Shown: positions 1 through 6,663, counted from the first letter of the stretch. The stretch is 14,195 bases of DNA from Candidatus Methanoplasma sp. (GCA_031283015.1 JAITCQ010000105.1:1-14195), one strand, 5' to 3'. Numbers and translations are program-made. The notes: a model not told the origin generated them from the letters alone.

Positions 1-1
1 G

Positions 2-703
2 AACATAAAGGGGGCGAGATGCCTCGCTATGCTGGGGGATTCCATAACCACAGACCACATCTCCCCCGCAGGCTCGTTCGGCAAAGGGTCGGACGCGGGG
101 CGGTACCTGATATCCTTGGGGGTGGGAGAGGACGATTTCAACTCGTACGGATCGAGGAGAGCGAACCATGAGGTCATGGTCAGAGGGACGTTCGCCAACA
201 TAAGATTGAAGAACAAGCTTACGCCGGGAAAGGAGGGAAGCTCGTCCAGATACTTCCCGGAGAACAAGGATGATACGATCTTCGAGGTGTCGAGATCGTA
301 CTATGAGGATATGACGCCGCTCGTCATACTCGCCGGAAAGGAGTACGGGACGGGAAGCTCAAGGGACTGGGCGGCGAAAGGGCCCAACCTCCTCGGGGTA
401 AGGGCGGTCATCGCCGAATCGTTCGAAAGGATACACAGATCGAACCTGGTCGGCATGGGGATCGTTCCGCTACAGTATATCGACGGCCAGAACGCCGAGA
501 CGCTGAAGCTTAACGGCTCGGAGGTGTTCGACATCGACCTTGAGGATCTGGAACCAAAAGGTGCGGTGAGGGTCACAGCGTACAGGGACGGCAAGAAGCT
601 GGAGTTCGACACCGTTTGCAGAGCGGACGTTCCCATCGAGATCGAGTACATAGCCAACGGCGGGATACTTCAGTACGTTCTGAGGGAAATGATATCCGAA
701 TAA
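2..703 (+). CDS. acnA: Aconitate hydratase, AcnA/IRP1 type, C-terminal part (5' end outside window)
   Basis: Aconitase interconverts citrate and isocitrate through cis-aconitate; with the isocitrate dehydrogenase 4.7 kb away it would feed 2-oxoglutarate for glutamate synthesis. The reading frame is open to the left edge and reads NIKGARCLAMLGDSITTDHI from base 2, so the ATG at 29 is internal and the gene is truncated by the window, not broken. The visible part is the swivel domain (domain 4): LGDSITTDHISPAG, the SYGSRRANHEVM and RGTFANIRL motifs, then AGKEYGTGSSRDWAAKG (active-site Arg of the GSSRD loop, about 334-384) and IAESFERIHRSNLVGMG. The three cysteines that hold the 4Fe-4S cluster lie in the missing upstream part. 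The motif set is that of the AcnA/IRP1 branch rather than AcnB or the two-subunit isopropylmalate isomerase type. The stop is TAA. The next gene starts 11 bases later on the same strand, so co-transcription is likely. Confidence 0.96.
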   Translation, partial: NIKGARCLAMLGDSITTDHISPAGSFGKGSDAGRYLISLGVGEDDFNSYGSRRANHEVMVRGTFANIRLKNKLTPGKEGSSSRYFPENKDDTIFEVSRSYYEDMTPLVILAGKEYGTGSSRDWAAKGPNLLGVRAVIAESFERIHRSNLVGMGIVPLQYIDGQNAETLKLNGSEVFDIDLEDLEPKGAVRVTAYRDGKKLEFDTVCRADVPIEIEYIANGGILQYVLREMISE

Positions 704-714
704 GAGGTCTTGAC

Positions 715-1923
715 ATGAATAACAACAACCATATGCGCTTCACCATTTACACTCTCATCGGCAGAACGGAGCGGGTAAAGGAAACACTGATCAGCAAATT
801 TGCGATAATGACCAAAGAGGTCTCGGCTCCCTTGTATGCGGACGGCGCGGAGAGCTTTGTCATCCACCTCAGGGATAATTCGGATGTCGTTGTGACCGTC
901 AGCAGCGGTCGGGAATTCATAAATCGGCATATCTCCGGCATGTACGGTTTTTTCGCGGGGATCAAATGCAAGAACAAGGAACTGCACAACAGCGTCCTGG
1001 CACAGATCCAGGCTTTCAACTGCGTCACAGGAATATCATTTGGGACGACCGTGAACGAGTCGAGGACCAACTACATCCTGAGCGTCTTGTTCGACACAGC
1101 GAAGGATATCAACGGCCTTATCCTGACGCCGGAGAGATGCCTGTTCACCGGGGAGGGGAAAATGGTGCTCTCTCCCGAAGGCATAAGCAATTTTGACGAA
1201 TATGTTCCGATCGGCAACTCCGATTACCTCGACGACGCGGCGGAGGAGTCTCCCTCCGATGCGGCACGCAGGGAACGGTCCGCTGCTATCCTGAAAGAGA
1301 AGGGCATCCCGTACATTCCGCACCTCCGTTCGGCGGTTAGGGAGTCCGAAGCGAAGCTACGGACCCCGGAAGAGATCGCTCGGCGGCTGATCGCGATGTT
1401 CGGCGTCTGTGTTTACAGCGAGATACTGGGGTGCGGGATGACCCTGGAGGATACGAAGAAGTATCTGGACACGATCAACGATATCCTAGGCGGCGGGCTG
1501 GACGATTCTTTATCGCCGGAAGAAAAAGCGTACCTGGCGATCGAAAAGCCGGACCAACGCAGTATCGCCAAGTTCGGCTGGAGGTACGAGTGCTGCCATG
1601 TGCTGATGTGGGCGCTCGGAATGATCGAACTGGGCTATCCGGACAGGCTGTGCGACGTTTGCGCAATGAGCGACACCCTCTGGCGCCAGAAAAGCTTAAA
1701 GGGATTGCTTGAGGACGCAAACCCTCGTTCAGGGAAAGATATCCTGGACGCGGCGGACCTGGTCCTGCGGTACGACTGGGCCTGCGTGGACGCAAGGCTG
1801 AAAAAGAGCGAGCCCCCCGCGGGACTGAACGGAGAAGTGGTTGTAGAATGGCATTACGCCATGAATTGGCTGATCGGAGCCGGCGGGAACGCCGGTTGGG
1901 ATGACGTCAGGACCGACACGTAA
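715..1923 (+). CDS. DUF4272 domain-containing protein
   Basis: Function unknown. The C-terminal half (about residues 185-402) matches the DUF4272 pattern: an RR.RS..IL...GIPYIPHL start, an EEIARR segment, LSPEE, FGWRYECCHVLMWALG (about 287-302), ELGYPDRLCDV, ILDAADLVLRYDWACVDAR (about 343-361), and an ending of the form H.AMNWLIG...WDDV.TDT. The N-terminal 180 residues (FTIYTLIGRTERVKE onward) are a separate alpha/beta-looking region that I do not recognise. No signal peptide or membrane segment is seen, so it is probably cytosolic. The start was chosen as ATG 715 because GAGGT at 704-708 sits 6 bases upstream; this gives MNNNNHMRF, 402 residues. A longer frame back to 616 overlaps aconitase and has no such site. 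A second ATG at 733 is possible. The gene follows aconitase by 11 bases, probably as a downstream operon member; whether the two are functionally linked cannot be told. Confidence 0.85.
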   Translation: MNNNNHMRFTIYTLIGRTERVKETLISKFAIMTKEVSAPLYADGAESFVIHLRDNSDVVVTVSSGREFINRHISGMYGFFAGIKCKNKELHNSVLAQIQAFNCVTGISFGTTVNESRTNYILSVLFDTAKDINGLILTPERCLFTGEGKMVLSPEGISNFDEYVPIGNSDYLDDAAEESPSDAARRERSAAILKEKGIPYIPHLRSAVRESEAKLRTPEEIARRLIAMFGVCVYSEILGCGMTLEDTKKYLDTINDILGGGLDDSLSPEEKAYLAIEKPDQRSIAKFGWRYECCHVLMWALGMIELGYPDRLCDVCAMSDTLWRQKSLKGLLEDANPRSGKDILDAADLVLRYDWACVDARLKKSEPPAGLNGEVVVEWHYAMNWLIGAGGNAGWDDVRTDT

Positions 1924-1931
1924 AGGATACA

Positions 1932-1938
1932 TTTAATA
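1932..1938 (+). promoter_or_regulatory. TATA-like box of the tRNA-Pro gene
   Basis: TTTAATA, centred about 31 bases upstream of the first base of the tRNA, in the short gap after the DUF4272 stop codon. Spacing fits an archaeal TBP/TFB promoter. It is judged from sequence only. Confidence 0.45.
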
Positions 1939-1965
1939 GCATGACGGGAATCATCCTCCGAAAAA

Positions 1966-2038
1966 GGGCCCGTGGGGTAGCTTGGTATCCTTGTAGCTTC
2001 GGGAGCTATTGACTCCGGTTCAAATCCGGGCGGGCCCA
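1966..2038 (+). tRNA. tRNA-Pro (anticodon CGG)
   Basis: A 73-base cloverleaf can be drawn. The acceptor stem GGGCCCG pairs fully with CGGGCCC, followed by discriminator A. The D region GGGGTAGCTTGGTATCC carries the usual GG. The anticodon stem GTAGC/GCTAT (one G-T pair) encloses the loop TTCGGGA, with anticodon CGG at 2000-2002, reading the proline codon CCG. The T arm has TCCGG-TTCAAAT-CCGGG character. CCA is not encoded, and no intron is present at the anticodon loop. It lies between the DUF4272 gene and a non-coding stretch, with its own TATA-like box. Confidence 0.96.
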
Positions 2039-2042
2039 CTCA

Positions 2043-2050
2043 TTTTATAA
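2043..2050 (+). promoter_or_regulatory. TATA-like box upstream of a candidate small RNA
   Basis: TTTTATAA immediately downstream of the tRNA. Its centre is about 24 bases before A2071, the first base of a perfect stem-loop, which is the spacing expected for an archaeal transcription start. The same T-rich stretch could instead serve as the tRNA 3' end signal. Confidence 0.35.
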
Positions 2051-2070
2051 GAATGGTTAAAGAGTACCCA

Positions 2071-2146
2071 ACCCATATGTCTTATATGGGTGCATCGGGA
2101 ACCGAACGCGATCTCAGCAATAACGCTGAGGGGACCTCTGTTCCGA
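2071..2146 (+). ncRNA. Candidate structured small RNA (two stem-loops, one nested in an outer helix)
   Basis: This 76-base stretch lies between tRNA-Pro and the SfsA-like gene and holds no plausible protein gene. Stem 1 is a perfect 8-bp hairpin, ACCCATAT/ATATGGGT with loop GTCTT (2071-2091). Stem 2 is a perfect 6-bp hairpin, CTCAGC/GCTGAG with loop AATAAC (2113-2130). An outer helix can form between TCGGGAAC (2095-2102) and GTTCCGA (2140-2146) with one bulged G, leaving a two-sided internal loop of about 10 and 9 bases around stem 2. A TATA-like box is placed to start transcription at 2071. The outer-helix/pocket/upper-stem layout recalls an H/ACA guide RNA, but no ACA box is found at the expected distance. 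It could also be a tRNA trailer structure or chance. Confidence 0.33.
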
Positions 2147-2152
2147 ATTCAA

Positions 2153-2159
2153 TTATAAA
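2153..2159 (+). promoter_or_regulatory. TATA-like box of the sfsA-like gene
   Basis: TTATAAA centred about 28 bases before the ATG at 2184, with no Shine-Dalgarno-like sequence between. This predicts a leaderless or nearly leaderless mRNA and supports ATG 2184 as the start. Confidence 0.5.
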
Positions 2160-2183
2160 CCTGATGGCCTATGTCGCGATACA

Positions 2184-2942
2184 ATGGACGACATCATCTT
2201 CGCCGAGCCTCTGAAAGAGGGCGTGATAAAGAAAAGGAAAAGCCAGTTCACGATGATCGTCAGCATGAACGGGGAAGATATCGGCTGCCACTGCCCGACC
2301 ACCGGGAGGATAGGCGACATCGATGTCTCCGGAAGGCCCTGCCTGCTGTCAAAGAGCACCGACCCGGGAAGGAAGACGCCGTACACCGTCGAGGCAGTGT
2401 CCCTTGATAGACCCGAGACCGAAGGAAAAAGATGGATCGGGATCAACCAGAACGCCGTCAACCGTTACGTCGAACACTATCTCCGCAACGGGGGTCTCTC
2501 GGATATCATAGGAAACGAGAAGAACATACAGCGCGAGAAGGTCCTCGGAGCGTCGAAGCTCGACTTCCTTGCTGGTGATGTGTACATAGAGGTCAAGATG
2601 CCGCTGGTCTCTCTTCAGATGGAGATACCGGATCACGTGAGAACGAAGAAGACCGCACCGCTCGGTTCCACCGATCGTTTCGTCAGACATATCACCGATC
2701 TCAAGAACAGTCTTCAAAGCCATCAGAAAGCGGTGCTCCTCAGCTGCTTCATGTACGACAACCCTGGATTCAGGGTGAGGGAGAAAAGCACCCATTACAA
2801 AGAAGTGTCCTCTGCGGTCAGGGACAGCACGGACGCGGGCGTGGAGCTGTGGCAGGCGAACTTCGAGATCACGCCTGAGGCGGTCAGACTCACCAAATAT
2901 TTCAAAATAACATTCGACGAGATACAATCTGAATTGCAATAA
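2184..2942 (+). CDS. sfsA: SfsA family DNA/RNA nuclease-like protein (divergent)
   Basis: SfsA was first described as a sugar fermentation stimulation protein; the family fold is an OB-like N-terminal domain plus a PD-(D/E)XK-type nuclease domain. Visible family features are LKEGVIKKRKSQF near residues 10-22, the CHCPTTGRIGD motif (about 35-45), LLSKSTDPGRKTPYTVEAV (about 54-72), GINQNAVNRYVE, and the nuclease signature KLDF...YIEVK with D127, E136 and K138. Length is 252, slightly above the usual 230-240. The region after the EVK motif is unusual: the family's PD...RG.KHL segment is replaced by IPDHVRTKKTAPLGSTDRF with extra residues before RHITDLKNSL. No signal peptide or membrane segment is seen. 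It starts at an ATG positioned by a TATA-like box and is probably leaderless. It stands alone between the tRNA region and the Sel1 gene. The physiological role in archaea is unclear. Confidence 0.86.
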   Translation: MDDIIFAEPLKEGVIKKRKSQFTMIVSMNGEDIGCHCPTTGRIGDIDVSGRPCLLSKSTDPGRKTPYTVEAVSLDRPETEGKRWIGINQNAVNRYVEHYLRNGGLSDIIGNEKNIQREKVLGASKLDFLAGDVYIEVKMPLVSLQMEIPDHVRTKKTAPLGSTDRFVRHITDLKNSLQSHQKAVLLSCFMYDNPGFRVREKSTHYKEVSSAVRDSTDAGVELWQANFEITPEAVRLTKYFKITFDEIQSELQ

Positions 2943-2988
2943 GATGTGTCAGGCATGTTTTGAACACTTCCTTACGTCGCAAAAAAGG

Positions 2989-2999
2989 TTTCAAATATC
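2989..2999 (+). promoter_or_regulatory. TATA-like box of the Sel1-repeat gene
   Basis: TTTCAAATATC, whose AT core is about 25 bases before ATG 3020. A GGTG at 3008-3011 lies 8 bases before the same ATG, so either leaderless or SD-led initiation would favour 3020 over the ATG at 3014 or the TTG at 2960. Confidence 0.35.
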
Positions 3000-3019
3000 C
3001 ACAGTCTGGTGTGATGCGC

Positions 3020-4870
3020 ATGGCCTTTTTCAAAGAGAAACAACAGAACGACGGTTCGAACAAGAAAGAGGCCTGTTTGTCAAAAACATTCAAAGAATAT
3101 TTGGCCAAAGCGGAACGCGGGGATGCCGCCGCCCAATATGAGCTGGGCGTGATGTACCATGAAGGCATAGATGTCCCCGTGAACTGCGAGGAGGCGGCCA
3201 AGTGGTTCAGGCGCGCGGCGGTCGATCTGGATGATGATTTCGTTCAGTTCTGTCTCGGCGTCCTGCGCAAGATGGGAATATACGATACTAAGGATCACGA
3301 AGAAGCGGCCAAGTGGTTCAGGCGCGCGGTGGCGATGGGCATCAGGGGGAAGGATGATGACACGTTCAGGGAACTCGACGAGGCCGCGTGGTTCAAACTT
3401 GCGGCCGAACGCGGGGATGTTTCCGCCCAGGGGAACCTCGGATCATTGTATCAGGAAAGAGGGGATTACAAAGAATCAGCCAAATGGATCAGGCTCGCAT
3501 CCGAGAACGGGGATATCCTCTCCCAATGCAACCTCGGCCACCTGTACGAGAACGGCCTTGGTGTTCCACGGGACCGCGACGAAGCGCTGAGATGGTACAG
3601 GATCGCGGCGGAACGAGGGCATGTCGGCGCCCAAACGAGTCTGAGTTCGATGTATCAGGAAGACGGACATTACGAAGAGTCCGCAAAGTGGACGAAGCTG
3701 GCGGCGGAGAGAGGAGACACCCTTTCCCAATATAATATGGGTTATCTGTACGAAAATGGCCGGGGCGTGCCGCGGGATCATGGAGAAGCGGCGAAATGGT
3801 ACAGACTGGCAGCGGAACGCGGATACGCAGGTGCCCAATTCAGACTCGGTTTCGAGTACGATACGGGACGGGGCATGCCGCGGGATCATGGAGAAGCGGC
3901 GAAGTGGTATCTCTACGCTGCCGAGCAGGGGCATATCGGAGCCCAATATAACCTCGGGACCATGCACCACGAGGGCAGGGGCATGCCGCAGGATCACAGG
4001 GAAGCGGCGAAGTGGTACGGACGCGCGGCGGAGCAGGGAGACGCGGCCGCCCAATGCAACCTCGGCTTCCTGCACGAAAGGGGCTTAGGGGTCCCTATGA
4101 ACAAAGAGGAGGCCGTAAGGTTGTACAAATTTTCGGCGGAACAAGGGTACCGGGACGCTCAGAACAATCTTGGCGTGATGTACCGCAACGGCATCGGTCT
4201 GCCGACTGATCTCAAAGAAGCGGCGAGATTATTCAGGCTGGCGGCAGAACAGGGGCATGCCGGCGCTCAGTATCATCTCGCCCTTTCCTATGAAAGGGGC
4301 GAGGGCACTGCCCGGGATCCGAAGGAAGCCGTCAGGCTCTGCACGCTTTCGGCGGAACAAGGGAACAACAACGCTCAGAACAGCATCGGTTTGATGTATG
4401 CGGAAGGCCGCGGCGTGCCGCCCGATCACAAGACCGCAGAAAAATGGCTCAGGCTGGCGGCGGAACAGGGGCACGAAGGCGCTCAGTACAGTCTTGGTGT
4501 GATGTACCACAAAGGAGACGGCGCATCCCCGGACCTCAAAGAGGCGGCGAAATGGTACAGGCTGGCGGCCGAACGGGGGAACCGAGACGCGCGGAACAAC
4601 CTGGGCGCATTGTACGCAGAAGGTCTGGGCGTGCCGCAGGACTACGAGGAGGCGGCGAAATGGTACAGGCTGGCAGCGGAGGACGGGGATCCCGTCGCTC
4701 AGAACAATCTGGGGATAATGTATGCGGATGGCCGGGGCGTGCCAGAGGATCGCGAGGAGGCGGCAAGGTGGTTCAGGCTGGCGGCGGGGCGGGGACATGC
4801 CGGCGCTCGGCGCAACCTTGATTCCCTCGGACGATCTATCCCGCAGGGAAAGAAGGACCATGCGCAATGA
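3020..4870 (+). CDS. Sel1-like (TPR-type) repeat protein, about 15 repeats
   Basis: A 616-residue protein made almost wholly of Sel1-like repeats, two-helix solenoid units that act as protein-protein interaction scaffolds. The repeat consensus is A-E-[QR]-G-x-x-x-A-Q-x-x-L-G-x-x-Y-x-x-G-x-G-V-P-x-D-x-x-E-A-A-K-W-Y-R-L-A, 36 residues. From residue 31 on I count about 15 complete units plus a final partial one. Unit 2 is irregular and enlarged, with an acidic insert, and units 3 and 5 are 32-residue forms lacking the G-x-G-V-P-x-D loop. A charged head (MAFFKEKQQNDGSNKKEAC) precedes the repeats. No signal peptide or membrane segment is seen, so it is probably cytosolic, unlike many secreted bacterial Sel1 proteins. 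ATG 3020 is favoured by GGTG 8 bases upstream and a TATA-like box; ATG 3014 and TTG 2960 are in frame. The partner is unknown and the gene is monocistronic by context. Confidence 0.93.
   Translation: MAFFKEKQQNDGSNKKEACLSKTFKEYLAKAERGDAAAQYELGVMYHEGIDVPVNCEEAAKWFRRAAVDLDDDFVQFCLGVLRKMGIYDTKDHEEAAKWFRRAVAMGIRGKDDDTFRELDEAAWFKLAAERGDVSAQGNLGSLYQERGDYKESAKWIRLASENGDILSQCNLGHLYENGLGVPRDRDEALRWYRIAAERGHVGAQTSLSSMYQEDGHYEESAKWTKLAAERGDTLSQYNMGYLYENGRGVPRDHGEAAKWYRLAAERGYAGAQFRLGFEYDTGRGMPRDHGEAAKWYLYAAEQGHIGAQYNLGTMHHEGRGMPQDHREAAKWYGRAAEQGDAAAQCNLGFLHERGLGVPMNKEEAVRLYKFSAEQGYRDAQNNLGVMYRNGIGLPTDLKEAARLFRLAAEQGHAGAQYHLALSYERGEGTARDPKEAVRLCTLSAEQGNNNAQNSIGLMYAEGRGVPPDHKTAEKWLRLAAEQGHEGAQYSLGVMYHKGDGASPDLKEAAKWYRLAAERGNRDARNNLGALYAEGLGVPQDYEEAAKWYRLAAEDGDPVAQNNLGIMYADGRGVPEDREEAARWFRLAAGRGHAGARRNLDSLGRSIPQGKKDHAQ
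3110..4830 (+). repeat. Tandem Sel1-coding repeats (108-bp period)
   Basis: The coding DNA repeats with a 108-bp period (36 codons), with two 96-bp variants. Neighbouring units at 3761-3801 and 3869-3909 differ at only 2 of 41 bases across the GRG-PRDHGEAAKWY segment, and the unit starting near 3977 is also close. This suggests recent local duplication or recombination in the middle of the array, while the outer units are more diverged. Confidence 0.85.
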
Positions 4871-4879
4871 TCTGCGCTG

Positions 4880-4900
4880 TTCAAGTGTTTTCACTTTGAA
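4880..4900. terminator. Stem-loop between converging genes
   Basis: TTCAAGTG/CACTTTGAA pair with one bulged T around a TTTT loop, 10 bases after the Sel1 stop. On the minus strand it is preceded by the T-rich AATTTTGTTTTC, which could end the converging transcript. This is the only non-coding gap (62 bases) between the Sel1 gene and the minus-strand gene, so a shared terminator is plausible. Confidence 0.45.
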
Positions 4901-4932
4901 AACAAAATTACAAGTGATATAGCTTGAAAACA

Positions 4933-5313
4933 TCAAATGCGGCAATTGTCGGATGGCTTGATGATCCTCTCGTCCGAAAGGGATATCTCGCCTCTCAGGT
5001 ACCAGTTGTTCACCGCGATGTCAAGATCCCTTATGATGAGCGCAGGATCGCGATCGTCCCCATCCTTCCGTTCCGCCGGCACGCCCGCGATCTCCCGTAT
5101 CTTATTGCAGGTCTCGACGGACATCGTATGCCTATGAACGGAACCGCAGCAACGTCTCCATATCGTCAAGGGGATCTGTTCGTCAGAGAGCAGCCTTTCG
5201 ATCATAACGTCCAGAAAGCCTTCATAAGATAGGCCCATATACTCTGGCGCTTCGGGTTCAACGCCTGCGATCACTCCGTATATCAAGCCGTCCACCTCCG
5301 AACTTCTCGTCAA
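4933..5313 (-). CDS. Hypothetical protein, uncertain start, possible 5' frameshift
   Basis: I do not recognise this protein. The frame encodes an acidic, soluble-looking protein ending in NNWYLRGEISLSDERI...; codon choice (AGG/AGA arginine, GC-rich third positions) resembles the real neighbours, whereas the overlapping plus-strand frame does not look coding. No signal peptide, membrane helix or known motif is seen; IWRRCCGSVHRH is the most distinctive patch. Starts are poor: TTG 5313 has no ribosome site and GTG 5295 has a GGAG immediately against it. A better start, ATG 5329, lies in another frame and gives MFRQIVDEKFGG before a stop. Removing one base at about 5292-5296 joins it to DGLIYGVIAG of this frame. 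The gene may therefore be frameshifted, or there may be a sequencing error. It lies 53 bases downstream of icd on the same strand. Confidence 0.6.
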   Translation of the reverse strand: MTRSSEVDGLIYGVIAGVEPEAPEYMGLSYEGFLDVMIERLLSDEQIPLTIWRRCCGSVHRHTMSVETCNKIREIAGVPAERKDGDDRDPALIIRDLDIAVNNWYLRGEISLSDERIIKPSDNCRI

Positions 5314-5341
5314 CGATCTGCCGGAACATGTTAAGGAAATG

Positions 5342-5357
5342 CGCGGGCGGGCCCGCG
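5342..5357 (-). terminator. GC-rich hairpin just after icd
   Basis: A 6-bp all-GC stem CGCGGG/CCCGCG with a 4-base loop, 9 bases beyond the icd stop codon, followed on the minus strand by CATTTCC. The T-run is weak, so it may be an attenuating or mRNA-stabilising hairpin rather than a strong terminator. Confidence 0.35.
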
Positions 5358-5366
5358 GAAGAGGTT

Positions 5367-6593
5367 TCAGGCACCCTTCGCGGAGGTCTTCGATCTTTCC
5401 AGATATCCGTTCCAGACCTTCTCGAGGTCCGGTCTCTGGATCGTTTCCATGACGTACTGCGCGAACTCGTCGCCGGTGGCTCCCGTGCTCCTTCCGGTCA
5501 TTACCAGTTTCCTCTCGAATTGGACGCAGACATCCAGAGCCATGTTCAGCTTCTTACCTTTCTCGGTCTCCCCGATATGGTTCATCATCAGGGCCACGGC
5601 CTTGATCATGCTGCACGGATCCGCATACTGCGCCCTTCCTTCGTCGACCATCCTCGGGGCGGAACCGTGTATGGCCTCGAACATGGCGTATCTCTTTCCG
5701 ATGTTGGCGCTTCCCGCCGTCCCGACCCCTCCCTGTATCTGCGCGGCCTCGTCGGTGAGTATGTCCCCGTAAAGATTGGGGAGGACGAACACCTTGAAAT
5801 CCGACCTTCTGGCCGGGTCGATGAGTTTCGCGGTCATTATGTCGATGAACCAGCTGTCCCACTTCACTCCGGGGTACTCTTTGCCGATCCTCTCCACCGT
5901 GGAAAGGAACTTCCCGTCGGTGGTCTTGACGATGTTGGCTTTCGTAACAAGCGAAAGATAATTCAGCCCGCTCTTCTTGGCGAACTCGAAGCCCGCCCTG
6001 ACGATCCTGTCCGTTCCTTGGGTGGTCGCGACGCAGAAATCCATCGCCAGGTCCTCGGTCACATCTATGCCGTCGCTCCCGAGCGCATAACTTCCTTCCG
6101 TGTTCTCCCTGAAGAAGGTCCAGTCTATGCCCAGCTCGGGCACGGATACCGGCCTCATGTTCGCGAAGAGGTCGAGTTGTTTCCTCATCGCGACGTTCGC
6201 GCTCTCTATGTTCGGCCATGGATCCCCTTTGCTCGGGGTGGTCGTGGGGCCTTTGAGTATCACGTGGCATTTCTTCAGCTCTTCGAGGGTGTCGTCCGGT
6301 ATGGCCTTCATCACTGCCGACCTCCTCTCGATCGTCAGCCCTTCTATGGCCCTTACCTCCGCCTTCCCCGCCTTGATCTTATCGGCAAGCAGGAACTCCA
6401 TTACCTTCTGGGCGGACGCGCAGATGTAAGGCCCTATGCCGTCGCCGCCGCAGACGCCTATGATCAGCTTGTCAAGCTTGGAATAATCGGTCCAGTCTCC
6501 CTCTTTCTTGAGGTTCTCGACCCGTTTGAGCTGTTGCCTCAGCAGTTCGCCGTATCTTTCCTGTGCGACCTTGATGGAATTTTCATCTACCAT
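5367..6593 (-). CDS. icd: Isocitrate dehydrogenase (isocitrate/isopropylmalate dehydrogenase family)
   Basis: This enzyme oxidatively decarboxylates isocitrate to 2-oxoglutarate in the cytosol, next to aconitase in the same branch. The 408-residue protein shows GVCGGDGIGP (about 46-55), the substrate-binding SANVAMRKQL with S131, N133 and R137, ANMRPV with R147, the RENTEGSY block with R162 and Y169, VTKANIVK with catalytic K218, W-IDI with D251, LPNLYGDILTDEAAQ with metal ligands near D277 and D281, and GSANIG followed by FEAIHGSAP. SANVAMR is isocitrate-type rather than isopropylmalate-type. At the two positions that separate NADP enzymes (Lys-Tyr) from NAD enzymes (Asp-Ile) it has R314-M315, so the cofactor cannot be called from sequence. 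The N-terminal 40 residues (ERYGELLRQQLKRVE) form a likely helix extending the family core. ATG 6593 follows a TATA-like box by about 35 bases. Confidence 0.9.
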   Translation of the reverse strand: MVDENSIKVAQERYGELLRQQLKRVENLKKEGDWTDYSKLDKLIIGVCGGDGIGPYICASAQKVMEFLLADKIKAGKAEVRAIEGLTIERRSAVMKAIPDDTLEELKKCHVILKGPTTTPSKGDPWPNIESANVAMRKQLDLFANMRPVSVPELGIDWTFFRENTEGSYALGSDGIDVTEDLAMDFCVATTQGTDRIVRAGFEFAKKSGLNYLSLVTKANIVKTTDGKFLSTVERIGKEYPGVKWDSWFIDIMTAKLIDPARRSDFKVFVLPNLYGDILTDEAAQIQGGVGTAGSANIGKRYAMFEAIHGSAPRMVDEGRAQYADPCSMIKAVALMMNHIGETEKGKKLNMALDVCVQFERKLVMTGRSTGATGDEFAQYVMETIQRPDLEKVWNGYLERSKTSAKGA

Positions 6594-6624
6594 TGATATC
6601 GTCTCGGAATCGGAATCACAATAA

Positions 6625-6632
6625 TAAAAATA
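6625..6632 (-). promoter_or_regulatory. TATA-like box of icd
   Basis: On the minus strand, ATATTTTTA-type sequence about 35 bases before the icd ATG, leaving a short leader of roughly 10 bases. It shares the 92-base divergent intergenic region with the exporter promoter. Confidence 0.4.
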
Positions 6633-6656
6633 TGGTATACTTCGCTTTTGAGAGGA

Positions 6657-6663
6657 TTATATA
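6657..6663 (+). promoter_or_regulatory. TATA-like box of the MMPL exporter
   Basis: TTATATA centred about 26 bases before ATG 6686, with no Shine-Dalgarno-like sequence in between, predicting a leaderless transcript. This supports ATG 6686 over the TTG at 6683. Confidence 0.5.

Noticed and set aside
29..703. ATG 29 as the start of a short stand-alone aconitase swivel-domain protein
   Set aside because: The frame is open to the window edge and the residues before ATG 29 match the aconitase linker, so it is an internal Met of a full-length enzyme.
2043..2183. C/D box or H/ACA guide RNA as a firm call
   Set aside because: A CTGA and a CTGATGG are present but not placed as proper D and C boxes, and no ACA lies about 14-15 bases past the internal loop, so only a generic structured RNA candidate is reported.
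3110..4830. Regular repeats considered as a CRISPR array
   Set aside because: The period is 108 bp, units diverge, there are no unique spacers, and they encode Sel1 units in frame.
3476..4945. Long minus-strand frames across the Sel1 array
   Set aside because: They are repetitive shadows of the 108-bp coding repeats, with Arg/Pro-rich sequence and no family resemblance.
4924..5232. Plus-strand frame of 102 residues opposite the small minus-strand gene
   Set aside because: TTG start without a ribosome site and a composition unlike the neighbours; the minus-strand frame has more coding-like codon use.
5328..6596. Long 422-residue open frame on the plus strand opposite icd
   Set aside because: It is antisense to a gene with unmistakable isocitrate dehydrogenase motifs, has Arg/His/Leu-rich composition typical of a shadow frame in GC-rich DNA, and has no recognisable motif or promoter.
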